Part shown: piece by piece, positions 32,925 through 41,848 of the stretch | Layout: each line of letters starts with the position of its first letter | How positions within the stretch are numbered: the first letter of the stretch is position 1 | Assembly (NCBI RefSeq): GCF_900103325.1 | Contig: NZ_FMXM01000022.1 | Location: 1-64,000, forward strand | DNA from: Mesorhizobium qingshengii | GTDB taxonomy: Bacteria > Pseudomonadota > Alphaproteobacteria > Rhizobiales > Rhizobiaceae | DNA: 64,000 bases | Reading direction: 5' to 3' | Translations under genes and position numbers: made by a program | Notes under the pieces: generated by a model | Told to the model about the DNA's origin: nothing | Seen by the model: the letters and a program-made list of their open reading frames with translations, nothing else | Database searches by the model: none

Positions 32925-34454
32925 ATGAGCAACGAACTTCTTTCTTCCGCCGAGATGGGCGAGGCCGACCGGTTGACGATTTCCGACGGCCCGGCCGACG
33001 GTATCGGATTGATGCGCCGGGCCGGCGAAGCGGTCGCGGCCGAGGTCCTCAAGCGCTATCCGGCGGCGACGCACGTCCATGTGCTTTGCGGCCCCGGCGA
33101 CAATGGCGGCGATGGCTACGTCGTCGCCCGCCTCCTGGCCAGCAGTGGTGTCGGCATCACTATCTGGGCATCCGGCACGCCGCGGCCGCAAAGCGATGCG
33201 GCGCTCGCTGCCGCCGAATGTCCGATCAAGCCTCGGCCGCTGTCTGGATTTGAGGCCGAGGCCGGCTCGATCGTTGTCGACGCGCTCTATGGGGCAGGGC
33301 TGTCCAAGCCGCTGTCCGGCGATGCCGCCAGGGCGGTCGACATCGCCACCGATCTGCATTTGCCGGTCGTCGCGGTCGACCTGCCTTCCGGTGTTTCCGG
33401 TGACAGTGGCAAAGTGCTCGGCAAGGCATTTTTCGCCGACACCACCGTGACCTTCGCGCGGAAGAAACCCGGCCATCTGCTCTTGCCGGGCCGCGAACGA
33501 TGCGGCGAGATCGTGCTCGCCGACATTGGCATCGGCGACGGCATAATTGCGCGGCTCCAGCCCCGGACGTTCGAGAACACGCCGACGCTCTGGCTGGACC
33601 ATTTTCCGGTGCCAGCCGTCGACGCGCACAAATACAAGCGCGGCCACGCCGGAGTCTTTTCCGGCGGGCCTAGCGCCACCGGCGCGGCGCGGTTGTCGGC
33701 ATTGGCCGCGGCCCGAAGCGGTGCAGGGGCGGTGACCGTGCTTTCGCCTGACAGCGCCATTGAAGCGAATGCCGCGCATCTGACCTCGATCATGCTGCGC
33801 AGGACCGACGACATCGCCGACATCAAGGCGTTTGTCGGCGAACGCCGGCCGTCTGCCTTCGTTCTCGGGCCCGGCTTTGGTGTCGGTGAGAGAACGCGGA
33901 CCTTCGCACTCACGCTACTGGCCTGCGGCCAGCCTCGGGACGCCTCCACCAGGATTGACGGCCTGGTCTTCGACGCCGACGCGATCACCTCGTTTCGCGA
34001 GGCACCGGACGCTTTGTTCGAAGCCGCTCGCCAACCGAACGCACCGGCCCTGGTGATGACGCCGCATGAGGGGGAGTTCGCCAGGCTGTTTCCCGACATC
34101 GCTGGCAACGATGCCTCGTCCAAGCTCGACAAGGCGCGCGCGGCGGCCAAGCGTGCCAATGCCGTCATCGTCTACAAGGGCGCCGACACGGTGATCGCTG
34201 CTGCCGATGGCCGGGCGGCGATCAATTGCAATGGCGCGCCCTGGCTTGCCACCGCCGGTTCGGGTGACGTGCTGTGCGGCATCACCGCCGGCCTGTTGGC
34301 GCAAGGCATGCCGCCCTTCGAAGCGGCCTGCGCCGCGGTCTGGATCCATGCCGAAGCCGGCAGCCGGTTCGGACCGGGTCTGATCGCCGAGGATCTGCCG
34401 CTGGCGCTGGTGCCGGTGTTGCGCGAACTGGTCGCTGCCCGAGGCAGGCGCTGA
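32925..34454 (+). CDS. nnr: Bifunctional NAD(P)H-hydrate epimerase / ADP-dependent dehydratase
   Basis: 509 residues. The N-terminal YjeF_N epimerase (about 1-215) has CGPGDNGGDGYVVARLL and the catalytic-Asp region IVVDALYGAGLSKPL. The C-terminal ribokinase-like dehydratase (about 235-505) has FSGGPSATGAARLSALAAAR, VMTPHEGEFARLFPD and GSGDVLCGITAGLLAQG, the nucleotide site. Together they repair damaged NADH and NADPH hydrates. Fusion of both domains is normal in bacteria. It diverges from glnB and faces pccB tail to tail, 35 bp apart. Confidence 0.95.
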   Translation: MSNELLSSAEMGEADRLTISDGPADGIGLMRRAGEAVAAEVLKRYPAATHVHVLCGPGDNGGDGYVVARLLASSGVGITIWASGTPRPQSDAALAAAECPIKPRPLSGFEAEAGSIVVDALYGAGLSKPLSGDAARAVDIATDLHLPVVAVDLPSGVSGDSGKVLGKAFFADTTVTFARKKPGHLLLPGRERCGEIVLADIGIGDGIIARLQPRTFENTPTLWLDHFPVPAVDAHKYKRGHAGVFSGGPSATGAARLSALAAARSGAGAVTVLSPDSAIEANAAHLTSIMLRRTDDIADIKAFVGERRPSAFVLGPGFGVGERTRTFALTLLACGQPRDASTRIDGLVFDADAITSFREAPDALFEAARQPNAPALVMTPHEGEFARLFPDIAGNDASSKLDKARAAAKRANAVIVYKGADTVIAAADGRAAINCNGAPWLATAGSGDVLCGITAGLLAQGMPPFEAACAAVWIHAEAGSRFGPGLIAEDLPLALVPVLRELVAARGRR

Positions 34455-34489
34455 TCAACGGCGCTTGCGCAATACCAGCGACATTCAGC

Positions 34490-36022
34490 TCACAGCGGGA
34501 TGTTGTCGTGCTTCTTCCAGGGGTTCTGCATGTCCTTGTTTCGCAGCATCCTGAGCGCCCGCGCGATACGGCGGCGTGTCGAGTGCGGCATGATCACTTC
34601 ATCCACATAGCCACGTTCGGCGGCGACGAAGGGCGACAGGAAGCGATCCTCGTAAGTCTTTGTATGGGCCGCGATCTTTTCAGCGTCGCCGATGTCCTTG
34701 CGGTAGATGATCTCGACCGCGCCCCGGGCGCCCATCACCGCGATCTGTGCCGTCGGCCAGGCATAGTTCATGTCGCCGCGCAGATGTTTTGACGCCATCA
34801 CGTCATAGGCGCCGCCATAGGCCTTGCGGGTGATGACGGTGATCTTCGGCACGGTTGCCTCGGCATAGGCGAACAGGAGTTTCGCGCCGTGCTTGATCAG
34901 CCCGCCATATTCCTGAGCCGTGCCGGGCAGGAAGCCGGGAACATCGACGAAGGTGACGATCGGGATCGAAAAGCAGTCGCAGAAGCGCACGAAGCGCGCT
35001 GCCTTGCGGCTGGCGTCCGAATCGAGCACGCCGGCCAGCACCATCGGCTGGTTGGCGACGAAGCCGACCGTGCGGCCCTCGACCCGCCCGAAGCCGGTGA
35101 CGATGTTCTTGGCGAAATTCTGCTGGATCTCGAAGAAGTCGCCCTCATCGGCAATCTTCAGGATGAGTTCCTTGATGTCGTAAGGCTTGTTGGCGTTGTC
35201 GGGAATCAGCCGGTCGAGCGACAGATCGTGGTCGGTGACCGACTGGTAGCATTCGATCTCGGGAAGATCCGATGTGTTGGAGGCGGGCAGCAGGTCGACC
35301 AGGCGGCGCATCTGCAGGAGCGCCTCGACGTCATTGTCATAGGCGCCGTCGGCGATCGAGGATTTCGTCGTGTGGACGGAGGCGCCGCCGAGGCTCTCGG
35401 CGGTGACCGTCTCGTTGGTGACGGTTTTCACCACGTCCGGTCCGGTGACGAACATGTAGGAGGTGTCGCGCACCATGAAGATGAAGTCGGTCATGGCCGG
35501 CGAATAGACGTCGCCGCCGGCACAAGGGCCCATGATCACGGAAATCTGTGGGATGACGCCGGAGGCGAGCACATTGCGTTGAAAGATCTCGGCATAGCCG
35601 CCGAGCGCCGCCACGCCTTCCTGGATGCGGGCCCCGCCGGCGTCGTAAAGGCCGATGATCGGTGCGCGGTTGCGCAGCGCCATCTCCTGCACCTTGATGA
35701 CCTTCTCGGCGTGCGCCTCCGACAACGAACCGCCGAACACGGTGAAATCCTTGGCGAAGACGTAGACCGGGCGACCATTCACCGTGCCCCAGCCGGTGAC
35801 GACGCCATCGCCAGCGATCTTCGTCTTCTCCATGCCGAAATCGGTCGAACGATGCTCGACATACATATCGAATTCCTCGAACGAGCCCTCGTCGAGAAAG
35901 ACCTCGATGCGTTCACGCGCGGTGAGCTTGCCCTTCTTGTGCTGGGCGTCGATGCGGGACTGGCCGCCGCCCATGCGGGCGATGTCGCGACGGCGTTCGA
36001 GTTCCTTGAGTACATCTTTCAT
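34490..36022 (-). CDS. pccB: Propionyl-CoA carboxylase beta (carboxyltransferase) subunit
   Basis: 510 residues of the acyl-CoA carboxylase carboxyltransferase type. DAGGARIQEGVAALGGYAEI and IMGPCAGGDVYSPAMTDFIF form the acyl-CoA site, and VDVPGFLPGTAQEYGGLIKH with ITRKAYGGAYDVMASKHL the carboxybiotin site. It carboxylates propionyl-CoA to methylmalonyl-CoA with the biotin subunit PccA. The start at 36022 gives MKDVLKELERRRDIARMGGG, the family N terminus; the frame runs further upstream. No pccA is adjacent within the window on either side. Confidence 0.94.
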   Translation of the reverse strand: MKDVLKELERRRDIARMGGGQSRIDAQHKKGKLTARERIEVFLDEGSFEEFDMYVEHRSTDFGMEKTKIAGDGVVTGWGTVNGRPVYVFAKDFTVFGGSLSEAHAEKVIKVQEMALRNRAPIIGLYDAGGARIQEGVAALGGYAEIFQRNVLASGVIPQISVIMGPCAGGDVYSPAMTDFIFMVRDTSYMFVTGPDVVKTVTNETVTAESLGGASVHTTKSSIADGAYDNDVEALLQMRRLVDLLPASNTSDLPEIECYQSVTDHDLSLDRLIPDNANKPYDIKELILKIADEGDFFEIQQNFAKNIVTGFGRVEGRTVGFVANQPMVLAGVLDSDASRKAARFVRFCDCFSIPIVTFVDVPGFLPGTAQEYGGLIKHGAKLLFAYAEATVPKITVITRKAYGGAYDVMASKHLRGDMNYAWPTAQIAVMGARGAVEIIYRKDIGDAEKIAAHTKTYEDRFLSPFVAAERGYVDEVIMPHSTRRRIARALRMLRNKDMQNPWKKHDNIPL

Positions 36023-36410
36023 GGCCGATCTCCCGCGCAGGCTGCATTTCGTGGTAATGATGCTCGCAGGCGAGTGCAAGCACCCCCTTCCTCATGGTTT
36101 TGTTGCGCTGCAGCATGGCGCCCCTTGCATTTGGCGGCGAACTGGGCCATATGCGGCGGCATAGGCGCTTGGGCCGGGACTATCCGGCCTTCTCGACGAA
36201 TGAGACTGGTTGCGTCTGTTTTCCCTCTTTCCGGTTGATCGGCAAGGTGGCGAAAAAGCCCCGTGGCATGATGCCTGCGGGCACGACAGCGCAGCCGCGC
36301 GGACGGAATCGTCCGCCGCCTTGTCGTTCCATGACAATGTTATCCGACGGTAGGTTGCGCCCTGCCGCCATTGATGTTTGCGGCCAGAGGCCGCGTGAAA
36401 GAAGATTATT
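36023..36410. other. 388-bp divergent region between pccB and the helicase gene
   Basis: No protein-like open frame is seen. A small perfect stem, GCGGACG (36299-36305) with CGTCCGC (36310-36316), lies about 95 bp before the helicase start. A long leader would fit the cold-responsive control known for some DEAD-box helicase genes, but nothing in the sequence proves it. Confidence 0.4.
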
Positions 36411-37802
36411 TTGACCAACGAAAACACTTTGCCCGGTAAGGACTCTGGGGAACTTTCTGGTTTCGCAGCACTGGGAATTACGGGTGCGCTGCTCAAGGCC
36501 ACCCACGCCGCCGGTTTCACCGAGCCCAAGCCGATCCAGGCGCAGGCAATCCCGCCGCAGATGGAAGGCCGTGACATTTTCGGCATTGCGCAGACCGGCT
36601 CCGGCAAGACCGCGGCCTTCGCGCTGCCGATCCTGTCGAAGATCATCGCGCTCGGGACCAAGCGGCGCGCCAAGACCACCCGCGCACTGATTCTGGCTCC
36701 GACGCGTGAACTCGCCGTGCAGATCGAGGACACCATCAAGATCCTCGCCAAGGGCGCGCATGTCTCGACCGCACTCGTGCTGGGCGGCGTCTCGCGCTTC
36801 AGCCAGGTGAAGAAGGTAGCCCCCGGCGTCGACATTCTTATTGCCACGCCCGGCCGGTTGACCGACCTGGTGCGCGAAGGCGACCTCATTCTCTCCGACA
36901 CCAAATGGCTGGTGCTGGACGAGGGCGACCGCATGCTCGACATGGGCTTCATCAACGACGTCAAGCGCATCGCCAAGGCGACCGCGCCTGATCGCCAGAC
37001 GGCGCTATTCTCGGCCACCATGCCGGATGAGATCGCCGAGCTGGCCAAGGGCCTGCTGAAGAATCCGGTTCGCATCGAAGTCTCGCCGCATAGCACTGCG
37101 GCGGTCGAGATCGTGCAAGGCGTCGTCTTCGCCCGCACCAAGCAGAAGCGCCAGGTGCTGTCGACGATGCTCGCCGACGAAGCGATGAAGTCCGTCATCA
37201 TTTTTTCGCGCACCAAGCATGGCGCCGACCGGGTTACCAAGGACCTCGAGCGCGACGGCTTTAAGGCCGCCGTCATTCACGGCAACAAGTCGCAAAATGC
37301 CCGTCAGAAGGCGCTGAACGATTTCCGTGAAGGTTCGGTACGCATTCTGGTCGCGACCGACATCGCGGCGCGCGGCATCGACGTACCCGGCATCAGCCAT
37401 GTCGTGAACTTCGACCTGCCGGACGAAGCGGAAAGCTACGTCCACCGCATCGGCCGCACCGGCCGCAACGGCATGGACGGCATCGCCATCACGCTTTGCG
37501 ATCCTTCCGAAAACAGCAAGCTGCGCCAGGTCGAGCGCATCATCCGCACCAAGCTGCCGATCGTTGCCGACCATCTCGGCAGTCCCGACCCGCTGCGCAA
37601 TCCGGCTGAAAAGAACGAGCGCTTCGAGCCCGCCAATGACCGTAATGGCCGTCGCGACGGCCGGCGGCCGGGCGGTGAGAAGAAGCGCTTCGGCGACAAG
37701 CCGGCTTTCGCTGGCGAGCGCAAGCCGGAAGGCGCCAAGCCCTTCAAGGGCAACAACAAGCGCCGCTTCGGCGGCAAGCGGCCCGCGGCCCGGGCTGCGT
37801 AA
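36411..37802 (+). CDS. DEAD-box-type ATP-dependent RNA helicase with DEGD motif II
   Basis: 463 residues, RhlE-like. Q motif in AAGFTEPKPIQAQAIPPQ, motif I AQTGSGKTAAF, Ia PTRELAVQ, motif III LFSATMP, V ATDIAARGIDVPGI and VI HRIGRTGRNG are intact. Motif II reads LVLDEGDRMLDMGF, that is DEGD instead of DEAD. The C-terminal ~70 residues are a basic Arg/Lys/Gly-rich tail that probably binds RNA. The start is TTG at 36411 with GAAAGAAG upstream; no ATG precedes the Q motif. Role: remodelling of rRNA or mRNA in the cytoplasm. Confidence 0.93.
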   Translation: MTNENTLPGKDSGELSGFAALGITGALLKATHAAGFTEPKPIQAQAIPPQMEGRDIFGIAQTGSGKTAAFALPILSKIIALGTKRRAKTTRALILAPTRELAVQIEDTIKILAKGAHVSTALVLGGVSRFSQVKKVAPGVDILIATPGRLTDLVREGDLILSDTKWLVLDEGDRMLDMGFINDVKRIAKATAPDRQTALFSATMPDEIAELAKGLLKNPVRIEVSPHSTAAVEIVQGVVFARTKQKRQVLSTMLADEAMKSVIIFSRTKHGADRVTKDLERDGFKAAVIHGNKSQNARQKALNDFREGSVRILVATDIAARGIDVPGISHVVNFDLPDEAESYVHRIGRTGRNGMDGIAITLCDPSENSKLRQVERIIRTKLPIVADHLGSPDPLRNPAEKNERFEPANDRNGRRDGRRPGGEKKRFGDKPAFAGERKPEGAKPFKGNNKRRFGGKRPAARAA

Positions 37803-37862
37803 GCCAGCTTGCATTGTAGTCGGCCAAGCTTCGGGCTGGCTGACTGCCCGTGAGTGATACTG

Positions 37863-37899
37863 AAAAGGGCGGCTGAAGCGATGCTTCGGCCGCCCTTTT
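37863..37899. terminator. Bidirectional terminator
   Basis: AAAAGGGCGGC pairs with GCCGCCCTTTT, with TGAAGC/GCTTCG extending the stem inside. It serves the helicase on + and the convergent hydrolase gene on -, which ends at 37910. Confidence 0.92.
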
Positions 37900-37909
37900 C
37901 GTCCGCGCC

Positions 37910-38884
37910 TTACTTCACCACCGCTTCGATCCAGACACCAATCCTCTGCGCGAGGAAGGCTGTGGTCGACGGCGATAGCGCGTCGCCGGCAATGACATGG
38001 TTGTCCGGGTCGCCGGTGTCGTCGACCGGCACCAGTTCGTGCGCACCACCCCAGCGCCCGGCGATTTCGCGGGTGCGATCGGGCCGCACCACTCTGTCCG
38101 AATCCGAAAAGATGAACAGGGCAGGGATGGTCGCCTTCTCCACCGGCGCGCCATAGGCAAGTTCGGTCAGCGCCTGCATCGGCAAGGTCGCTTCGATCGG
38201 GTAGCGGTACGTCCAGAATTTCTCATGCAGCGCGTTGCGCGGCACGAAGCTGCGTTCCTTGCCGGCGACGAGTTTGGCGATCTGCTTGCCCCACGGCATG
38301 GTCAGGAACTCGGCGCCGGATGCCTTGACGCCGAAGTTCGGCGAGATGAACGCGATCGCCGCCACCCCGTCCGACGCGCCCGGCTGCGTTGCCGCCCATG
38401 CCGCCAGCGAGCCGCCGGTCGAGGTCGAGATGACGATCACCTTGTCGCCGATCGCCCGGCCGATGGCGAGCGCCTCCTCATAGTCGTTGATCCAGGCATT
38501 GACGCTGCCTTGCGTCATCGCCGCGCCATCCTGCCCGTGACCGGTAAGGCGGGTGTAGAAGAGGTTGGCGTCGAGCTGGTCGGCCACGTCGTCAGGCAGC
38601 GGCCGGACCTCGCCCTTCGATGCGGAAAAGCCGTGGATATAGACGATCGACAGCGGCGTCCTGGCATGAACCAGCGGATTTGCCCAGACGATCTCCTTGT
38701 CCAGCCCGTCGCGGATTCCGGGCACGGCTGCTTCCACTCTTGCCACATAGGCTTGCGGATCGTCACCGATGGCCGAGGGATCGAAATGGATCGTGGTGTC
38801 GACAGCAACACGCGGGCCGAGCACGAAGGCCAATGCGAGGACTGCGAATAGGACCAGCACAGCAAGCACAACCCGTCGCCCCAT
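37910..38884 (-). CDS. Membrane-anchored or secreted alpha/beta hydrolase
   Basis: 324 residues. The N terminus RRVVLAVLVLFAVLALAFVL is a signal or anchor. The hydrolase fold shows the oxyanion segment IVYIHGFSASKGEVRPL, the nucleophile in ISTSTGGSLAAW, an acid Asp in FSDSDRVVRP and a late His in DNHVIAGD. The ATG at 38884 behind TGGAGTCTGCG is preferred over a GTG four codons upstream. The substrate is unknown; the shape suits a periplasmic lipase or esterase. Confidence 0.8.
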   Translation of the reverse strand: MGRRVVLAVLVLFAVLALAFVLGPRVAVDTTIHFDPSAIGDDPQAYVARVEAAVPGIRDGLDKEIVWANPLVHARTPLSIVYIHGFSASKGEVRPLPDDVADQLDANLFYTRLTGHGQDGAAMTQGSVNAWINDYEEALAIGRAIGDKVIVISTSTGGSLAAWAATQPGASDGVAAIAFISPNFGVKASGAEFLTMPWGKQIAKLVAGKERSFVPRNALHEKFWTYRYPIEATLPMQALTELAYGAPVEKATIPALFIFSDSDRVVRPDRTREIAGRWGGAHELVPVDDTGDPDNHVIAGDALSPSTTAFLAQRIGVWIEAVVK

Positions 38885-38971
38885 CGCAGACTCCACGCTA
38901 CAATTCTCAACCTATGGCTGCGGCCAAAGACAGGCAACGGCCGGCAGGAGCCGCCAATTTTCGACAGCGCT

Positions 38972-39793
38972 CTATTCGATTGGCGGCTTTCGGTCGTAGT
39001 GAAGCGGGCGCGCCTTCCAGTTGGTCGTCAGGCTGATCACCCCTCTGCACAGCGGCCTCGGCAGCAGACTGAGCAGTTTCAGAGGCCAGCTTGTCCGACG
39101 GGGAAAAGTGACTTCGAAGCCGCCGGACTTGATTCCCCGCGCCATGCGACGAGACGCCCGGCTGACCGGCATCAGCCCCGGCATCGGCAGCATGTTCTTC
39201 TCGGTCAGCGGCGTGTCGATGAAGCCCGGATTGATCACCTGGATGCGCACATTCATCTTGTCGAAATCATATTTCAGCGATTCGGCCAGGATGTTGATCG
39301 CCGCCTTGGTGCCGCCATAGGCGGCCGTGGTCGGCCAACCGAAATAGGCGGTGACCGAACCGACCAGAACGACGTGGCCGCGTGCCCTGACACGCATGCG
39401 CTCGATGACCGGCACCAAGCCGTTGACGATGCCGAAATAGTTGACTTCGAAGGACCGGCGAAAGTCGTTGACGACGAGGTTCTCACCCGGCGTCGATATG
39501 TAGTTTCCGGCATTGAAGACGGCGAGCACGATAGGCCCGAGTTCCTTCTCGATCGCGGCGACGGTTCTGGCCATGCGTGGCTCGTCGGTGACATCGCAGG
39601 GAAAAGCGGTGACACTGCCCGGCATCTGTGCGGTCTCGACGACGAGCGTGTCGATCGGATCGTCGTCGAGCGCCGTCACCGCGACGGCGTAGCCCTGGGA
39701 CGCAAGATCCCTGGCCAGCGAGCGGCCGATACCGCTGCTTCCGCCCGTGATCCAGGCGACGCCGTGCTTCGGGTTGGCCCGGTAGAGTGTCAT
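38972..39793 (-). CDS. SDR-family oxidoreductase
   Basis: 273 residues. TGGSSGIGRSLARDLASQG is the NAD(P)-binding TGXXXGXG motif, NAGNY and the catalytic Ser...Tyr-X3-Lys set (GSVTAYFGWPTTAAYGGTKA) are in place. The C-terminal part GLMPVSRASRRMARGIKSGG resembles classical SDRs that act on lipids or sugars, with a hydrophobic end (LKLLSLLPRPLCRGVISL). ATG at 39793 is chosen; the same frame is open far upstream, antisense to cysK. Substrate unknown. Confidence 0.87.
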   Translation of the reverse strand: MTLYRANPKHGVAWITGGSSGIGRSLARDLASQGYAVAVTALDDDPIDTLVVETAQMPGSVTAFPCDVTDEPRMARTVAAIEKELGPIVLAVFNAGNYISTPGENLVVNDFRRSFEVNYFGIVNGLVPVIERMRVRARGHVVLVGSVTAYFGWPTTAAYGGTKAAINILAESLKYDFDKMNVRIQVINPGFIDTPLTEKNMLPMPGLMPVSRASRRMARGIKSGGFEVTFPRRTSWPLKLLSLLPRPLCRGVISLTTNWKARPLHYDRKPPIE

Positions 39794-39964
39794 GCTGCGC
39801 CCTGTCGACTTGTTCCTGCCTTGCTCTAGCGATGAAGAAATCGAATGAAAAGCTGCTTTTCGACGCCAGGCGGAAATGAACAGTGGGGCATGAGGTTGGT
39901 CTCGGGAAGCGTTGTTGCAACAACAGCACGGCAAATGCGACTGGACCAGACAAATTCTTGCCTT

Positions 39965-39985
39965 GAAACCGAAGCTTCGGGTTTC
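39965..39985. promoter_or_regulatory. Imperfect palindrome upstream of cysK
   Basis: GAAACCGAAGC faces a near-complementary TTCGGGTTTC about 35 bp before the cysK ATG. It may be an operator or leader hairpin for sulfur control. Weak evidence. Confidence 0.3.
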
Positions 39986-40019
39986 TAGGGTTTCGGCGCA
40001 CCGCACAAAGGAATCCTGA

Positions 40020-41054
40020 ATGCCCCGTTCTGTGATCGACGTGATCGGCAATACGCCTCTGATCCGCCTCAACAAAGCTTCCGAAGAAACCGGCTGCGAG
40101 ATCCTTGGCAAGGCCGAATTCATGAATCCGGGCCAGTCGGTCAAGGATCGCGCCGGTCTGTTCATCATCCGCGACGCTGAACAGCGCGGGTTGCTGAAGC
40201 CCGGCGGCGTCATCGTCGAGGGGACCGCCGGCAATACCGGTATCGGGCTGACGCTGGTCGCCAAGGCGCTCGGCTACCGCACCGTCATCGTCATTCCCGA
40301 CACGCAGAGCCAGGAGAAGAAGGATACGATCAGGCTGCTCGGCGCCGAGCTGATCGAAGTGCCTGCCGTTCCTTACAAGAACCCCAACAACTACGTGAAA
40401 CTGTCGGGCCGGCTGGCCGAGCAGATGGCGAGGACGGAGCCGAACGGCGCCATCTGGGCCAACCAGTTCGACAATGTCGCCAACCGCGACGGCCATATCC
40501 GCACCACGGCGCAGGAAATCTGGAACCAGACCGAAGGCAAGATTGACGGTTTTGTCTCGGCTGTCGGTTCGGGTGGGACGCTGGCCGGCGTCGCCTTCGG
40601 GCTGAAGGCAAAAAGCAAGGACGTCAAGATCGCACTCGCCGATCCGCTGGGCGCCTCGCTCTACAGTTTCTACACCAGCGGTGAGCTGAAGTCCGAGGGC
40701 AGCTCGATCACCGAAGGCATCGGGCAGGGGCGCATCACCGCCAATCTGGAAGGATTCACGCCCGACTTCTCCTTCCAGATCAAGGACGAAGATGCGCTGC
40801 CGATCATCTTCGACCTGATCCAGGAGGAAGGCCTTTGCGTCGGCGGCTCGACTGGCATCAACATTGCCGGCGCGATCCGGCTGGCCAGGGAATTGGGCCC
40901 CGGCCACACCATCGTGACCATTCTTTGCGACTACGGCACGCGCTACCAGTCGAAGCTGTTCAACCCGGAATTCCTGCGCGAAAAGAAGCTGCCGGTGCCA
41001 GGCTGGATGGAGCTGAAGAGCAGGATTTCAGTGCCATTCGAAAAGGTCGCGTAA
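40020..41054 (+). CDS. cysK: Cysteine synthase A (O-acetylserine sulfhydrylase)
   Basis: 344 residues. The PLP lysine lies in GQSVKDRAGLFII, the phosphate loop is GTAGNTGIGLTLVAK, and SAVGSGGTLAGVAFGLK and CVGGSTGINIAGAIRLA are conserved. It makes cysteine from O-acetylserine and sulfide. It is about 25-30 residues longer than enterobacterial CysK, with a C-terminal extension after TRYQSKLFNPEFL seen in rhizobial versions. Its stop shares one base with the next gene (TAATG), so cysteine synthesis is coupled to an alanyl-tRNA editing factor. Confidence 0.93.
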   Translation: MPRSVIDVIGNTPLIRLNKASEETGCEILGKAEFMNPGQSVKDRAGLFIIRDAEQRGLLKPGGVIVEGTAGNTGIGLTLVAKALGYRTVIVIPDTQSQEKKDTIRLLGAELIEVPAVPYKNPNNYVKLSGRLAEQMARTEPNGAIWANQFDNVANRDGHIRTTAQEIWNQTEGKIDGFVSAVGSGGTLAGVAFGLKAKSKDVKIALADPLGASLYSFYTSGELKSEGSSITEGIGQGRITANLEGFTPDFSFQIKDEDALPIIFDLIQEEGLCVGGSTGINIAGAIRLARELGPGHTIVTILCDYGTRYQSKLFNPEFLREKKLPVPGWMELKSRISVPFEKVA

Positions 41055-41797
41055 TGGCCTACAAGACGGAAGCGCTGTTTCGCGATGAGGCCTATCTGAA
41101 GACGGCTGACGCCACCGTCGTCGCCGTCAACGATCGTGGCGGTATCATTCTCGACCGGACGATCTTTTACGCCACCTCGGGCGGCCAGCCAGGCGATACC
41201 GGCCATCTCGAACGCGCCGATGGCAGCCGCGTCGCCATTGCCGCCACCATTTCCGGTGAGACCAAGGACGAGATCATCCACGTGCCGGCGCCGGATCATG
41301 CCGTGCCGGAGGTCGGCGAGAAGGTGAGCCTGGCGATCGACTGGGAGCGGCGGCACCTCTTGATGCGCATGCACGCGGCCTGCCACCTGCTTACCGTCGT
41401 CTGCCCATTCCCGATCACGGGTGCTTCCGTTTCCGAGGACGACAGCCGTGTCGATTTCGACATTCCCGATGCTAGCTTCGGCAAGGAAGAGGTGACGGCG
41501 AGCCTGATGGACCTTGTGCGCGCCGACCACCCGATCTTCACCAGGCTGATCAGCGATGAGGAACTGGCTGCAAACCCTGGCCTGGTGAAGTCCAAGAACG
41601 TCCGGCCGCCTGTCGGTACCGGCAGGATCCGCCTTGTCTGCATCGGCGAGAACGCCTCGGTGGACAGCCAGCCTTGCGGCGGCACGCATGTCAAAAGCAC
41701 TGGCGAAATCGGTGAAATCCACATCGGCAAGATCGAGAAGAAGGGCCGCGAAAACCGGCGCTTCCGCATCCGCTTCGGCCCGATGCCGGAGGCCTGA
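41054..41797 (+). CDS. AlaX-type alanyl-tRNA editing protein
   Basis: 247 residues. It corresponds to the trans-editing domain of alanyl-tRNA synthetase: TIFYATSGGQPGDTGHLERA at the N terminus, the zinc motifs MRMHAACHLL (HXXXH) and QPCGGTHVKS (CXXXH). It clears Ser- or Gly-mischarged tRNA-Ala in the cytoplasm. The ATG overlaps the cysK stop by one base. Pairing with cysK is sensible because serine is the precursor pool that causes mischarging; that link is inference. Confidence 0.93.
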   Translation: MAYKTEALFRDEAYLKTADATVVAVNDRGGIILDRTIFYATSGGQPGDTGHLERADGSRVAIAATISGETKDEIIHVPAPDHAVPEVGEKVSLAIDWERRHLLMRMHAACHLLTVVCPFPITGASVSEDDSRVDFDIPDASFGKEEVTASLMDLVRADHPIFTRLISDEELAANPGLVKSKNVRPPVGTGRIRLVCIGENASVDSQPCGGTHVKSTGEIGEIHIGKIEKKGRENRRFRIRFGPMPEA

Positions 41798-41848
41798 GGT
41801 CAGACGGTGGTCGGCCTGCTACAATTCTTCAGGCGGTCGTGAGACACC

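Noticed and set aside
30799..32928. 709-codon plus-strand open frame opposite glnA and glnB
   Set aside because: It mirrors two certain genes on the other strand and has the repetitive Asp/Val/Ala pattern of antisense frames; no family resemblance.
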